Source: Verrucomicrobiales bacterium (GTDB lineage: Bacteria; Verrucomicrobiota; Verrucomicrobiia; Limisphaerales; UBA11320). From it: a DNA stretch of 64,000 bases. The DNA lies in the NCBI GenBank assembly GCA_016793885.1, contig JAEUHE010000151.1, forward strand, positions 80,189-144,188, read 5' to 3'. This document shows, piece by piece, positions 55,544 to 64,000 of this stretch; position 1 is the first letter of the stretch; the number at the start of each line of letters is the position of its first letter. The position numbers and the translations under genes were made by a program. The notes under the pieces are model-generated. The model had not been told where the DNA came from and searched no databases. It worked only from the letters and a program-made list of their open reading frames with translations.

Positions 55544-56398
55544 TCACACGGAGGGCAGCGGCGTGGGGGAAAGCGCACTGGACTCCCATCCGATGATGGC
55601 ACGTTTGCGCGTTTCGCCCCAGCGGTATTGACCAACAACTCCGGTGTCGCGGATGACGCGGTGGCACGGAATCAAGAAGGCCAGGGGATTTCGGCTCGCC
55701 GCGGTGCCGACAGCACGGGCGCCCCTGGGTGCTCCGACGGCGGCGGCCAGTTGTCCGTAGCTCACCAGAGCGCCGGGAGGAATCTGGATCAAGGCTCGCC
55801 ACACTCGCAGCTGAAAAGCCGTTCCTCGAACAAAGGCGCGCAACGCTCTTCGAGGTTTAGTTGGATTCGAAGCATTAAACACCGTCGAAGCCAGTCGTGC
55901 GGCGACCGTGTCGTCCCGAATCAGCCGTGATTCGGACCAGTCGTCGCGCAGCGCCGTTAAGGCGGCAGCACGGCCGCTTTTCTCCACAAACGCAAGGTGG
56001 CAAACACCGCGTTCATTTTCGGCCGCCAGCCATTGGCCGAAGGGGGTTGCTGCAAACCCGAATCGCACCTCGAAGCCCGCTCCGCGCGATTTGATCTCCC
56101 CTGGCGATGCGGCGTCGAGGCTGACACACAAGTCATGCAGTCTGCCGGGACCGGAAAGTCCGACCCCCACCGCCGTCCCCAAGACGCTCTCGCCCCGGCG
56201 GAGCAGGTCTTTCGCATGGTTCAGCGTGAGGCATTGGAGAAAATCTTTCGGGCTCACGCCGGCCCAAGCGGAAAAGAGCCGATGAAAATGGAACGGACTT
56301 AATCCGGCTGATCGCGCCAAGGTAGTGAGGTCTGGATGTTCGTCGTAGTGCTGATCCAGATACACGATCACTCGTGCGATACGTTCGTAGTCATTCAC
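55544..56398 (-). CDS. AraC-type HTH fused to methylated-DNA cysteine methyltransferase (Ada-like)
   Basis: 284 residues from GTG 56398; an upstream ATG at 56530 would add 44 less plausible residues. An AraC helix-turn-helix domain (about 10-105, LTTLARSAGLSPFHFHRLF) is followed by the Ada-like MGMT domain: FQLRVWRALIQIPPG, SYGQLAAAVGAPRGARAVG and the active site IPCHRVIRDTG. The N-terminal zinc-cysteine domain of true Ada is missing. The enzyme would reverse O6-alkylguanine in DNA. A 7-codon frame with a good GGGAGG upstream site (56391-56414) overlaps the GTG and may couple translation. Confidence 0.85.
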   Translation of the reverse strand: MNDYERIARVIVYLDQHYDEHPDLTTLARSAGLSPFHFHRLFSAWAGVSPKDFLQCLTLNHAKDLLRRGESVLGTAVGVGLSGPGRLHDLCVSLDAASPGEIKSRGAGFEVRFGFAATPFGQWLAAENERGVCHLAFVEKSGRAAALTALRDDWSESRLIRDDTVAARLASTVFNASNPTKPRRALRAFVRGTAFQLRVWRALIQIPPGALVSYGQLAAAVGAPRGARAVGTAASRNPLAFLIPCHRVIRDTGVVGQYRWGETRKRAIIGWESSALSPTPLPSV

Positions 56399-56507
56399 GC
56401 GAGAAGACTGCCATCGATCTTCCCTCCCGCACACCCGATTCTTGCGGTGAAGCGCGCAACTCAAAGAGATGAGGGAGGCTTCTTGAATGATGAGATCTCC
56501 AGTGCGC

Positions 56508-56981
56508 TCATTCAGGAGAGTAGAATCCAAGCATATCGCTATGTCGGAGAATCATTGTCGTTTTCGGAGAAAACACTTCTATGAGAATAGCGGCGCCAAC
56601 ACCGGTGTTAGATTGTTGGACTGAAACGGCAAGCCGTTTGACTTCCGACAGTTCATCCAAACTGGAGATACGGCGCCACGGAAAAATCGACCAGTCTGCG
56701 GCGAACGGAATAGCTCGAATCGTATACGAACGATCGCCTTGGGGCCCTCTCACGAGCAGCATCAAGGATGCTGCGGCGCGAGCCTGCTCCTCCGCGCACA
56801 CGGCAGACTCCAGTAAGCTAAGTGCGAACGTGATTTGTGCGCCGACCGACGTTGAGTCCGCCGACGTCGGTTTGAGACGGCGGGAGTCACTACGACAACC
56901 TAGCGAAAGGAACATCAGAGTCCCTAAGAGGTAAAACACCCCACGGGCACTATTGCGTATACTAGTTAACACACCCGCCAT
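56508..56981 (-). CDS. Small putative lipoprotein, function unknown
   Basis: 157 residues from ATG 56981. A signal with a lipobox-like ending (GTLMFLSLGC) precedes a soluble domain with ITFALSLLESAVCAEEQARAA and FPWRRISSLDELSEVKRLA. I do not recognise the family. It lies between the enolase-superfamily gene and the AraC-MGMT gene on the same strand, at a point of low gene density. A repeat phrase related to the 1644-1906 region lies upstream at 57141-57170. Confidence 0.5.
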   Translation of the reverse strand: MAGVLTSIRNSARGVFYLLGTLMFLSLGCRSDSRRLKPTSADSTSVGAQITFALSLLESAVCAEEQARAAASLMLLVRGPQGDRSYTIRAIPFAADWSIFPWRRISSLDELSEVKRLAVSVQQSNTGVGAAILIEVFSPKTTMILRHSDMLGFYSPE

Positions 56982-57140
56982 CCGTTGATGTTTGCATCGT
57001 CCGCTCCCAACCTTGCTTGACTCCATTAGCAGGTAAGTTGAGAACGGTACCAAGCGACTTCTTGAGATTCGTAGGTTGATGCTGCTACGTTTGTGTCTTA
57101 AGAAAGCAGTCGGCATTCATCCATTCTCCAGTTCCTCATG

Positions 57141-57170
57141 GCGTCCTTTGCGTCCATCGCGGTTTAAACC
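57141..57170. repeat. 9-nt periodic repeat phrase
   Basis: GCGTCCTTT/GCGTCCATC/GCGGTTTAAACC repeats with a 9-nt period, as at 1644-1906. It sits between the small lipoprotein gene and the enolase-family gene. Confidence 0.5.
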
Positions 57171-57179
57171 TCGGTGCCG

Positions 57180-58520
57180 CTAGGGTCGGACCGGGGAACC
57201 ATCGCGGCGTCGCACGGGCAACCAGTTTCCGGGGTTCTCGGGAAGCGGATACTTCTTCGCGAATTCCTCATTCAGGTCCACCCCCCAGCCGGGAGCTTCG
57301 TTGACATGCATGTATCCATTTTTCATGGTGGGCGCTCCGGGAAACACCTCGCGCAGGGCCGGACTAAAGTCCACGGCTTCCTGAATGCCGAAGTTGCGGA
57401 TCGCCAGATCCAGGTGGGCATTGGCGGCGTGGCCGACGGGGGATACGTCGCCCGGTCCGTGCCAAGCGGTGCGGACCTGGAACCACTCGGCGAGGGCGGC
57501 GAGCTTGCGGGCGGGTGTCAGGCCGCCGATTTGGGAGATGTGGACGCGGATGAAATCGATGAGGCGCTCCGTGATGAGATCCACCCACTCGTGCGGGCTA
57601 TTAAAGAGCTCGCCCATGGCGATCGGGACGGAAGTATGGTTTCTCAAGGTCTTGAACCACCCGTTGGCTTCAGGTGCGAACGGATCCTCGATAAAGAAGG
57701 GACGATACTGTTCGAGATCCTTGCACAGCTTGACCGCCTCGATGGGCTCGACACGCTCATGCATGTCATGCAGCAACTCGATGTCCTCCCCGAACTTGTT
57801 CCTGATGTGCTCGAACATCTTCCGAGTGATCTTGAGATAGGGCCAGGAATCCATGTGGGTGTCGTCCGGATGCCCGAAGCCGGCTTCCTTGAAGTCAGGT
57901 TTGTGGGAGAGGTGGGGCGATCCGTAGCCGCCCATTTGGATGCGGATGTGACGGAACCCTTGGGCGATCTTGTTGGCGACACTGTCCTCCAGCTCCTTCA
58001 GATCTCGGCCGGAGGCATGGCTGTAGGTATCGACCGCGAATCGCGCTTTGCCGCCCAGGAGTTGGTAGACGGGCATGCCAGCGCGTTTGCCTTTGATGTC
58101 CCACAGGGCCTGATCTACACCGCTCAAGGCATTGTTGAGCACCGGGCCGTTCCGCCAATAGGAACTGGTGTAGATACTCTGCCACAGATCCTCGATGTTG
58201 TCGGCGTCGCGCCCGCGGCAGAAGCCGTCGAGGTATTCGTCCACCGCCGTTTTCACCGTGAGTATTCGCTGGTTGAAGGTGGCGCACCCAAGTCCGTAGA
58301 GACCTGGCTCGCTGGTCTCGACCTTCACCACGGCGAGACGTATTCGGTTCGCGGGCGCTGTCAGGATCGTTCGGACCTTGGTGATCTTGAGCGGGGACAG
58401 CGACTTGGCGGCCGCCGGTGGTGAAGGCGGAGTCTGCGCCGGAGCGCGGTTTCCGAGCAAGCCCAGGGCCAGCGCGGCCCCGCCCAGACCGCCGGTTTTC
58501 AGAAGCTCACGTCGTTTCAT
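57180..58520 (-). CDS. Enolase-superfamily sugar-acid dehydratase (RspA/ManD-like), Tat-like leader
   Basis: 446 residues from ATG 58520. The start KRRELLKTGGLGGAALALG is a twin-arginine-like leader. The enolase-superfamily N- and barrel domains follow: LYGLGCATFNQRI, QALWDIKGKRAGMPVYQLLGG, FFIEDPFAPEANGWF, MGELFNSPHEW, and the RspA/mannonate-dehydratase-type end RTAWHGPGDVSP and NFGIQEAVDF. Metal-binding acids are in HDMHERV (residue around the middle) and the ED/E positions. Members dehydrate aldonic acids such as D-mannonate or D-gluconate. Export of such an enzyme is uncommon, so the leader may be vestigial. It lies downstream of tRNA-Gly with about 360 bp between. Confidence 0.85.
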   Translation of the reverse strand: MKRRELLKTGGLGGAALALGLLGNRAPAQTPPSPPAAAKSLSPLKITKVRTILTAPANRIRLAVVKVETSEPGLYGLGCATFNQRILTVKTAVDEYLDGFCRGRDADNIEDLWQSIYTSSYWRNGPVLNNALSGVDQALWDIKGKRAGMPVYQLLGGKARFAVDTYSHASGRDLKELEDSVANKIAQGFRHIRIQMGGYGSPHLSHKPDFKEAGFGHPDDTHMDSWPYLKITRKMFEHIRNKFGEDIELLHDMHERVEPIEAVKLCKDLEQYRPFFIEDPFAPEANGWFKTLRNHTSVPIAMGELFNSPHEWVDLITERLIDFIRVHISQIGGLTPARKLAALAEWFQVRTAWHGPGDVSPVGHAANAHLDLAIRNFGIQEAVDFSPALREVFPGAPTMKNGYMHVNEAPGWGVDLNEEFAKKYPLPENPGNWLPVRRRDGSPVRP

Positions 58521-58880
58521 AAGAGGTAGGTGAAAGCGATGGCCCATTGGGCATTCTGGAGGCGAGGGTTCATGGAACGAAGGCTTAGACCCATGTGTTG
58601 GAAAACGCAAGTGTCGTGTGGTCGGCCGGGGAAAGGGGGGACTATTTCTGGGGGAGGCTTCTAGGAGAAGCGTCACCACGGTAGGGCGAAACTCCGTTGA
58701 GCCCATGAGGGCCCAGCGTTTCGCGGGGTGAAGGAGCCGCGGCGAGGAGCGCGGCATGGTAATCGACCTCGAGAGGCCCTCATCGGGGCAGGCGTTCGTG
58801 AGCAGGGGAACCGGGAGAGGGCTGCGGCACTCCAAGAACAAGTCAAAAACGAACAGCCTAAAAGGAGGGAAATTTGAAGA
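58521..58880. other. Gene-free stretch with dispersed GGTAGGGCGA motif
   Basis: No gene is supported here. GGTAGGGCGAAACTCC begins at 58680 and is similar to the reverse complement of the motif at 24373. TGAGCCCATGAGGGCCCA follows and is partly palindromic. The plus-strand open frame that crosses this stretch and tRNA-Gly joins in frame to dihydroorotase, but its N-terminal part is non-homologous and is ignored. Confidence 0.5.
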
Positions 58881-58954
58881 TGGAGCGGGCGAAGGGAATC
58901 GAACCCTCGTAGCCAGTTTGGAAGACTGGAGCTCTACCATTGAGCTACGCCCGC
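58881..58954 (-). tRNA. tRNA-Gly(UCC)
   Basis: Cloverleaf read on the minus strand: acceptor GCGGGCG pairs with CGCCCGC, the D arm is GCTCAATGGTAGAGC, the anticodon arm CCAGT-CTTCCAA-ACTGG exposes TCC, the T arm is CGAGGGTTCGATTCCC-like, and CCA is encoded at the 3' end. The fold and length (74 nt with CCA) are normal for glycine tRNA. Confidence 0.95.
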
Positions 58955-59022
58955 CCAAAGGTGTTGCTAATGTAGCCAGCTCGCTTGCGTTGTCAACACA
59001 CTCCTGTGTAGGGTTTCCGCCG

Positions 59023-60423
59023 ATGAATTCTTTGCTCCTCACCGGAGGGCGTGTAATCGACCCTTCTCGCGGCTTGGATGCCACCGCCGACGTGCTCGTG
59101 CTGGAAGGCAGGATCGCCCGCGTCGGCAAGGGGATTGACGCCGGAATCCCCGCCAATACCCCTCGAATAGACGTCGCCGGTAAGGTGGTTTGCCCAGGGT
59201 TGATCGATCTGCATGTCCACCTGCGCGAGCCTGGTCAGTCGGCCAAGGAGACGATCGCCACCGGGACGGCCGCCGCCGCCCGGGGTGGCTTTACGTCGGT
59301 CGTCGCCATGCCAAACACTTCCCCTTCGATCGATAATGCCGGCACCGTGGCTCTGATCCGGTCCAAGTCGGAACGCGAGAGCTGCGTCAACCTGTATGTC
59401 ACGGGAGCCATCACCAAAGGGATCGCGGGGGAGGAATTGGCCCCGATCGGATCCCTCAAAGCTGCCGGGGTCGTGGCCATTACGGATGATGGGCACTGTG
59501 TTCAGAACAACGATCTGATGCGGCGGGCCTTGGAATATGCACGGATGTTCGATCTTCCTATTTTTGATCACTGTCAGGACTACAACTTGGTGAGCGACGG
59601 GGTGATGCATGAGGGCTACTGGAGCACCTCGCTGGGGTTGCGGGGTTGGCCCGCTGCCGGCGAAGACATGATCGTCGCACGGAACATCCTGCTGGCTGAG
59701 TTGACGGGTGGGCACATCCATTGCCAGCATATCAGTTCCGCTGCGAGCGTGCAGCTGATTCGGGAAGCTAAGCAACGAGGTTTGACCGTTAGCGGCGAGG
59801 CCTGCCCTCACCATTTTACACTGACGGACGCGGCCATCGCGGGGAGCGAAGAATTTTGGAAGAAGGATGGCCAAGGGGTGTGGGGTTTTGATCCCGCCGA
59901 TTCGGCGCGGCCGAGTTGGCCGGTGTACCACACCTCCTTCAAGATGAATCCTCCGCTGCGCTCTGGCAAAGACCGCGAAGCGATCTTGGCGGGGGTGGCG
60001 GATGGAACGCTGGAGGTCTTGTGCAGCGATCATGCGCCACACTGCGACTACGAGAAAGAAGTGGAATTCGACTATGCACCGTTCGGAATCACGGGTCTGG
60101 AGAACGAATTCGCCCTGTCGCTGATGCAGTTGTATCATGCGGGACGGATGAAGCTAAGCGATGTCATCCAACGCTACACCCAAGCCCCGGCCCGGATTCT
60201 GCGCCTGAACAAAGGCACCTTGGCGGAAGGTGCCGATGCGGACATCACTGTTTTCGACCCCGATCGATCCTGGGTTTTTCGCCGCTCGGAAACCTTCAGC
60301 AAATCCACGAACAATCCGTTCTACGAATGGCCGCTGCGCGGTATGGCTCTCTTCACCATCGTGGGTGGAAAGGTGGTTTACGACCTTCATAAAAAGCCCG
60401 TGCAGGAGAGGAGCCTGGCCTGA
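59023..60423 (+). CDS. pyrC: Dihydroorotase (multifunctional-type amidohydrolase)
   Basis: 466 residues from ATG 59023. The amidohydrolase motifs are DLHVHLREPGQSAKET (metal HxH and Arg), ITDDGHCVQN, SGEACPHHFTLTD and CSDHAPHCDYEKEVEF, and the protein ends with an exposed hydrophobic strand (MALFTIVGGKVVYD). Class I dihydroorotases cyclise N-carbamoyl-aspartate to dihydroorotate in pyrimidine synthesis. The frame extends upstream through the tRNA-Gly, but only the part from 59023 is homologous. The next gene begins within its stop codon (TGATGG), so the two are translationally coupled. Other pyr genes are not adjacent. Confidence 0.95.
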   Translation: MNSLLLTGGRVIDPSRGLDATADVLVLEGRIARVGKGIDAGIPANTPRIDVAGKVVCPGLIDLHVHLREPGQSAKETIATGTAAAARGGFTSVVAMPNTSPSIDNAGTVALIRSKSERESCVNLYVTGAITKGIAGEELAPIGSLKAAGVVAITDDGHCVQNNDLMRRALEYARMFDLPIFDHCQDYNLVSDGVMHEGYWSTSLGLRGWPAAGEDMIVARNILLAELTGGHIHCQHISSAASVQLIREAKQRGLTVSGEACPHHFTLTDAAIAGSEEFWKKDGQGVWGFDPADSARPSWPVYHTSFKMNPPLRSGKDREAILAGVADGTLEVLCSDHAPHCDYEKEVEFDYAPFGITGLENEFALSLMQLYHAGRMKLSDVIQRYTQAPARILRLNKGTLAEGADADITVFDPDRSWVFRRSETFSKSTNNPFYEWPLRGMALFTIVGGKVVYDLHKKPVQERSLA

Positions 60424-60890
60424 TGGCGCGCGTGGCCTTACTAGGGCTAGTGGCCGTCCTGCTGGCGGTTGGCTGCGCGCCGGAGCCGGCCCAGCTTCCT
60501 TGGATCACCGACTTTGCCAAGGCGCAGACGCTGGCGGTGCGGGAGCAGAAGCTATTGCTCATGGACTTCACCGGCTCTGACTGGTGCCAGCCCTGCAAGA
60601 ATCTCAAGCGCTACCTGTTGGAAACCCGGGAGTTCGCGGATTATGCTGCGTCGAACCTGGTTTTGCTGGAGGTCGATTTTCCTCGCTGGACCAGCCTGCC
60701 CGAGCCTCAGAAAAAGGCCAATGAAGCGCTGCAGGCGGAATACACCGTGGAAGGATTTCCCACCCTCATCCTGCTGGCGCCGCAGGGAAAAGTACTCGGA
60801 CGCCAGGCCGGAGTCCAACAGACCAAGCCCGCCGAGCTGATTGCCTGGATCGAGGACCTTCGCCGTCAGTCTCCGCCCCCCACCCAATAG
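60423..60890 (+). CDS. Thioredoxin-fold lipoprotein
   Basis: 155 residues. The leader ALLGLVAVLLAVGCAPE ends in a lipobox cysteine (residue 18). The thioredoxin-like domain contains the redox pair in SDWCQPCKNLK and the usual VEGFPTLILLAPQGK cis-proline region. It resembles the DUF255/thioredoxin-like subset used for thiol control of exported proteins or for cytochrome maturation. ATG 60423 overlaps the stop of dihydroorotase, but function links are unclear. The intergenic space to the kinase is about 100 bp. Confidence 0.85.
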   Translation: MARVALLGLVAVLLAVGCAPEPAQLPWITDFAKAQTLAVREQKLLLMDFTGSDWCQPCKNLKRYLLETREFADYAASNLVLLEVDFPRWTSLPEPQKKANEALQAEYTVEGFPTLILLAPQGKVLGRQAGVQQTKPAELIAWIEDLRRQSPPPTQ

Positions 60891-60990
60891 CCCGGCCGCG
60901 CCTACCTCGTAAGGGTCCTTCAGTTTCAGAGCGTCTAGCCGATCAGCCTGGTGGCTGTGCGGGTGCCGCCAAGGCGCGCACGGCTGTTAC

Positions 60991-63687
60991 ATGCGCGTTA
61001 GCTTTGCCATAAGACTGATTCTTTTTGCGTCGATCCTGGTCGCCATCTCCGTAGGTGTCTCGTCCTGGATGGTTTATCAGTCGAAGAAAGCATCTCTGGA
61101 GAAGGCTTTAGGGGCAGAGTTGCTCGCCGCGGTCCGGGCCACCGCTCCTTTGCTCGATGGCGACCTGCACGAGCTGGTGCATCGTGGGGAGGATAAAAGC
61201 ATCCAAGGGGCGGAGGAGTTTGAGGCTTTGCGTCAGCAGCTGGTCCGCGTCAAGGAGTCGGTTCAATTGAACAGCCAGGGCAGTCCGCTCTACACGCTGC
61301 GTCCAACCGACCGGTTTGGCGACCTGGGCGAGTTGGAGTTTGTGATCATGACCGACAAGGACTCGCATGGAGAATATTTTGTGGGAAATCGGTATATCGC
61401 TCGCCCCCACCATCACGTGGTTCTGGCGGGGAGCCCGGCGGCAACTGGGGTCTACGAGGACAGCGAGGGCATCTGGATCTCGGCGGCGGCACCGGTGCGC
61501 GATAGTCTGGGCAAGGTAGTGGGTTTGCTGCAGGCGGATCGGCCGGTCAACTTCTTTTACGAGCGCGCCCGAGCTCAAGCTCTCGCCTTGATCCGTGGGG
61601 CTCTGTTGAGCATCTCGCTGGCCGTTCTGCTCGCGATGATTTTTGCCCGGACGTTCTCCGGGCCGATCCGCCGATTGGCAGATGGCACTCGAAAGATCGC
61701 TGCCGGGGACTTTGCGGAGCGGGTAGAGATCCGTCGTTCGGACGAGCTGGGTAGTTTGGCCACGCATTTCAATGAGATGGCGTCGACCCTCGAGGTGGCG
61801 CGAACCCGGGATCAGGAGCAGCGTCGCGCTTTGGTGGAGGCTCAGCGCACGACTGACGAGGCCAATCAACAGCTCAACCGCGTCAATGAGGAGCTGCACG
61901 AAGCCAATACCGAGTTGAACTCGATGAATGCCGAGCTGAACCGCAGCAATCGCGAGTTGGAGTTGATGGTGGATCGAGCCAACCAGCTCGCCGAGCAGGC
62001 GCAGGCGGCGAACCGTGCCAAGAGCGAGTTCTTTGCGATGATGAGCCATGAACTTCGCACTCCGATGAATGCGATTCTTGGATTCACCAGCCTACTGAAG
62101 GATGGTCAGCTCGACGAGGAGCAGGTCCATTACGTCGATACGGTCGACACCAGCGCCAAAAGCCTGCTCAATCTGATCAACGAGATCCTGGACTTCTCCA
62201 AGATCGAGGCGGGGAAGCTGGATTTTGAATCCTTGCCGACCGGCCTGGAGGATACCGTCAACCAGGCGATGGACCTGCTGGCTCCTCGCGCGGCGGAAAA
62301 GGGCCTCGATTTTTGTGCCTTCATCCCCGATGGGTTGCCCAAGACGTTCCTGGGAGACGAGACGAGGTTCCGGCAGGTTTTGGTGAACTTGATTGGAAAC
62401 GCGATTAAGTTCACGATGACAGGCGCGGTTGAAGTGCGAGTGGAAGGCCTCTGCCTGGAACAGGCAGGAGGTGCGGTTGCCACCTGGGAGTTTAAAGTGT
62501 CGGTTCGGGATACGGGAATCGGAATTCCCCGGGAGAAGATGGATCTGCTGTTTAAGCCCTTCAGCCAAGTCGACTCTTCCACCACGCGCAAATTTGGTGG
62601 AACCGGTTTGGGACTGGCGATCTGCCATCGGATCGTGGAAGCCATGAACGGGAATCTTTCCGTAGATACCGTGCTGGGGCAGGGTTCGGTGTTTGCGTTT
62701 ACGATGCGGGTTCCGGTGGAAGCTTCCGCCTGCCCTGAGTCCGCTCGGTGGAAGGAGCTTCCTCGCCTGGAAGGCTCCCGAGTGCTCGTAATCTCCTCCA
62801 ACGCTCTGCAGGCGCGGTTTGTTTCGGAGGCCTGTCGGCTATGGGGAATCGACTCCGAACTGGTGAATTCCGAGGAAGCTGCTCGACGCGCCCTGGCCGT
62901 GGTGGATGCCAAGCGTCGCGTCGTTGTGGATCTGGACCGGCCCCTGATATCACCCGAACAGGTTCTTCAACTGCCGGGGGGGGGTGACTCCTCGGCTCGG
63001 GTGATTTGTTTGGGCGGAGTGAAGCAGGGCTACCCGCATCACAAGAGCGACACGCGCACGCTGTTCCTGGCGAAGCCGCTTTCGCTTCGCACGCTGTTCC
63101 AGTCGCTGCTGGATTCGAGCTCCATCGGGGCTTTCTCCCAGGAATCGCACGGGCTGAGCGGCTCCCCCGAGCTGGCGGATGCTGCCGCATCACCCCCTCC
63201 CTCGATGCCGAATTCCTCGTCAGATCTGAGTCCTGCGGCTGGCGGTGCCGTCCCTGGCAGCACTTCTCTTAAAGTGATGGTGGTGGGTGAGGAGTTCGGC
63301 CGTCAGCCGTCGCTGGTGCAGCTGCTTGCGGCGCTGGGGCATCGGGGCCAGTCCGTTCCCACGGCGAAGTTCGCCATCGAGGCTTTTCGCCGCCAACCCT
63401 GTGACGTGCTGCTCATCCGCATGGATCCCAACGCCACGAGCTGCGCCGACACACTAAGCCTCTTCCGACGAGGCAGTGCGGGCGAAGCGTTCAAAGGAAT
63501 TGCGGCCATAGCCTTTCATTTGAAACCAGGCGGGCCGAGCCGCGAGGAACTTTTGAGTCAGGGGTTTGCCGAGGTTCTCTCCAACGCCGACGAGGAACTG
63601 GAGCTCGCCCGAGCGCTCGCGGTCTATACCTCACAGACCGTGCGTGCGACTCCGATTCGTTACGATCAGGACGCCAAGTCCTTCTAG
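60991..63687 (+). CDS. Membrane histidine kinase with two degenerate receiver-like domains
   Basis: 898 residues. A first transmembrane helix (about 7-28), a periplasmic sensor part (about 30-190), a second helix (about 203-225), a HAMP segment ([22 protein letters not shown]), and a coiled coil (about 275-345) lead to the HisKA motif [11 protein letters not shown] (phospho-acceptor His at 353). The HATPase domain has [18 protein letters not shown], and [10 protein letters not shown]. The C-terminal part holds two receiver-like units (about 585-705 and 755-885); the first has VVVDLDRP and a lysine later, the second has LLIRMDPNA where the aspartate normally expected is replaced. No response regulator is adjacent, so phosphate transfer is probably to a distant partner. 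Confidence 0.9.
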   Translation: MRVSFAIRLILFASILVAISVGVSSWMVYQSKKASLEKALGAELLAAVRATAPLLDGDLHELVHRGEDKSIQGAEEFEALRQQLVRVKESVQLNSQGSPLYTLRPTDRFGDLGELEFVIMTDKDSHGEYFVGNRYIARPHHHVVLAGSPAATGVYEDSEGIWISAAAPVRDSLGKVVGLLQADRPVNFFYERARAQALALIRGALLSISLAVLLAMIFARTFSGPIRRLADGTRKIAAGDFAERVEIRRSDELGSLATHFNEMASTLEVARTRDQEQRRALVEAQRTTDEANQQLNRVNEELHEANTELNSMNAELNRSNRELELMVDRANQLAEQAQAANRAKSEFFAMMSHELRTPMNAILGFTSLLKDGQLDEEQVHYVDTVDTSAKSLLNLINEILDFSKIEAGKLDFESLPTGLEDTVNQAMDLLAPRAAEKGLDFCAFIPDGLPKTFLGDETRFRQVLVNLIGNAIKFTMTGAVEVRVEGLCLEQAGGAVATWEFKVSVRDTGIGIPREKMDLLFKPFSQVDSSTTRKFGGTGLGLAICHRIVEAMNGNLSVDTVLGQGSVFAFTMRVPVEASACPESARWKELPRLEGSRVLVISSNALQARFVSEACRLWGIDSELVNSEEAARRALAVVDAKRRVVVDLDRPLISPEQVLQLPGGGDSSARVICLGGVKQGYPHHKSDTRTLFLAKPLSLRTLFQSLLDSSSIGAFSQESHGLSGSPELADAAASPPPSMPNSSSDLSPAAGGAVPGSTSLKVMVVGEEFGRQPSLVQLLAALGHRGQSVPTAKFAIEAFRRQPCDVLLIRMDPNATSCADTLSLFRRGSAGEAFKGIAAIAFHLKPGGPSREELLSQGFAEVLSNADEELELARALAVYTSQTVRATPIRYDQDAKSF

Positions 63688-64000
63688 CAGGCCGTCGGAC
63701 TTGTCCCCACCGGAGGTGAGGCGGGGAACTGTCTCACGGGGGCCCCACTGGCTGTTGGGCGCATGGAGTTCCGCCTTCAGGCGGAAAAGGCTTAAACATT
63801 GGCCCACCGGCATCGGACCTAGCGTTCGCATGACCATCAAGCCCCGGGGGACCGCCTAAAGCCCAATCCATGCAGTAGGGCGGCATGCGGTTGCGCAGCA
63901 GGTTTTTGCGAAAACCGAGGCGTGAGGAGCGAGCGTATTGAGCGAAATACGTAAGCGACGAACAACGAAGGATTTCGCAAAAAAATCAAGCAAACGCGTG
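63688..64000. repeat. Right-edge region with palindromic sequences
   Basis: No gene is seen. TTCCGCCT-TC-AGGCGGAA (at about 63769-63786) is a perfect hairpin without a T-run. TTTTTGCGAAA (63903-63913) is inverted at TTTCGCAAAAA (63973-63983); between them CGTATT/AATACG form an inner hairpin and GAGCGA-type phrases recur. The element may be transcribed as a structured RNA or be a dispersed repeat cut close to the window end. Confidence 0.55.

Noticed and set aside
57174..58424. Plus-strand open frame of about 416 residues
   Set aside because: Antisense of the enolase-superfamily gene, which carries recognised motifs in the minus frame.

Overview
The window looks like a chromosomal segment from a GC-rich, Gram-negative, free-living member of the Verrucomicrobiota, probably of the Limisphaerales/Pedosphaera type. 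This is inferred from protein families only, since no 16S gene is present. Supporting families are DUF1501 and Gfo/Idh/MocA proteins with twin-arginine leaders, a sulfatase with a very long tail, a propeller-HEAT-cytochrome c protein of the Planctomycetes/Verrucomicrobia type, an ECF sigma factor fused to a membrane anchor and an extra domain, and secreted proteins ending in a short FYRL/FRLR-type tail. Many genes lack a clear Shine-Dalgarno site, so several starts are judgement calls.

Layout. 1-7.8 kb: a purple-acid-phosphatase-like enzyme cut by the left edge, a stretch of 9-nt periodic repeats, a Tat-exported oxidoreductase, a secreted beta-helix protein, and the sigma-factor fusion. 7.85-15.2 kb: a minus-strand copper/silver-type RND efflux operon led by two small secreted cysteine-containing proteins. 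15.4-17.7 kb: a three-gene set resembling part of the Ebo cluster (small protein, TatD-like hydrolase, EboE-like TIM barrel). 17.6-24.2 kb: a GNAT acetyltransferase, SMC, a YjfB-like small protein and an old-yellow-enzyme family oxidoreductase. 24.4-30.2 kb: a three-gene operon of PQQ-type propeller protein, propeller-HEAT-cytochrome c protein and a small secreted protein. 30.4-35.4 kb: a transposase-like N-terminal fragment and an isolated single-module NRPS (C-A-T-TE).

35.5-46 kb: DUF1501 protein, a secreted protein ending in a DUF59/MIP18-like domain, a nested palindromic repeat, a 1349-residue sulfatase, and a LamG plus dimethylformamidase-like protein. 46.5-55.5 kb: a tightly packed minus-strand operon coding DUF485 protein, ActP-like symporter, glycoside-hydrolase-like protein, beta-helix lipoprotein with a C-terminal PDZ domain, and a ceramidase-like/sialate-O-acetylesterase fusion. 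It reads as a glycan or glycoconjugate scavenging unit with an uptake system. 55.5-63.7 kb: AraC-MGMT fusion, a small lipoprotein, an enolase-superfamily sugar-acid dehydratase, tRNA-Gly, dihydroorotase, a thioredoxin-fold lipoprotein and a hybrid histidine kinase with degenerate receivers.

No CRISPR array, prophage, complete insertion sequence or replication origin was seen. The most interesting items are the isolated NRPS module, the Ebo-like trio, the 46.5-55.5 kb operon, the secreted DUF59 fusion, the sigma-ThuA-like fusion and the intergenic palindromic or periodic repeats.
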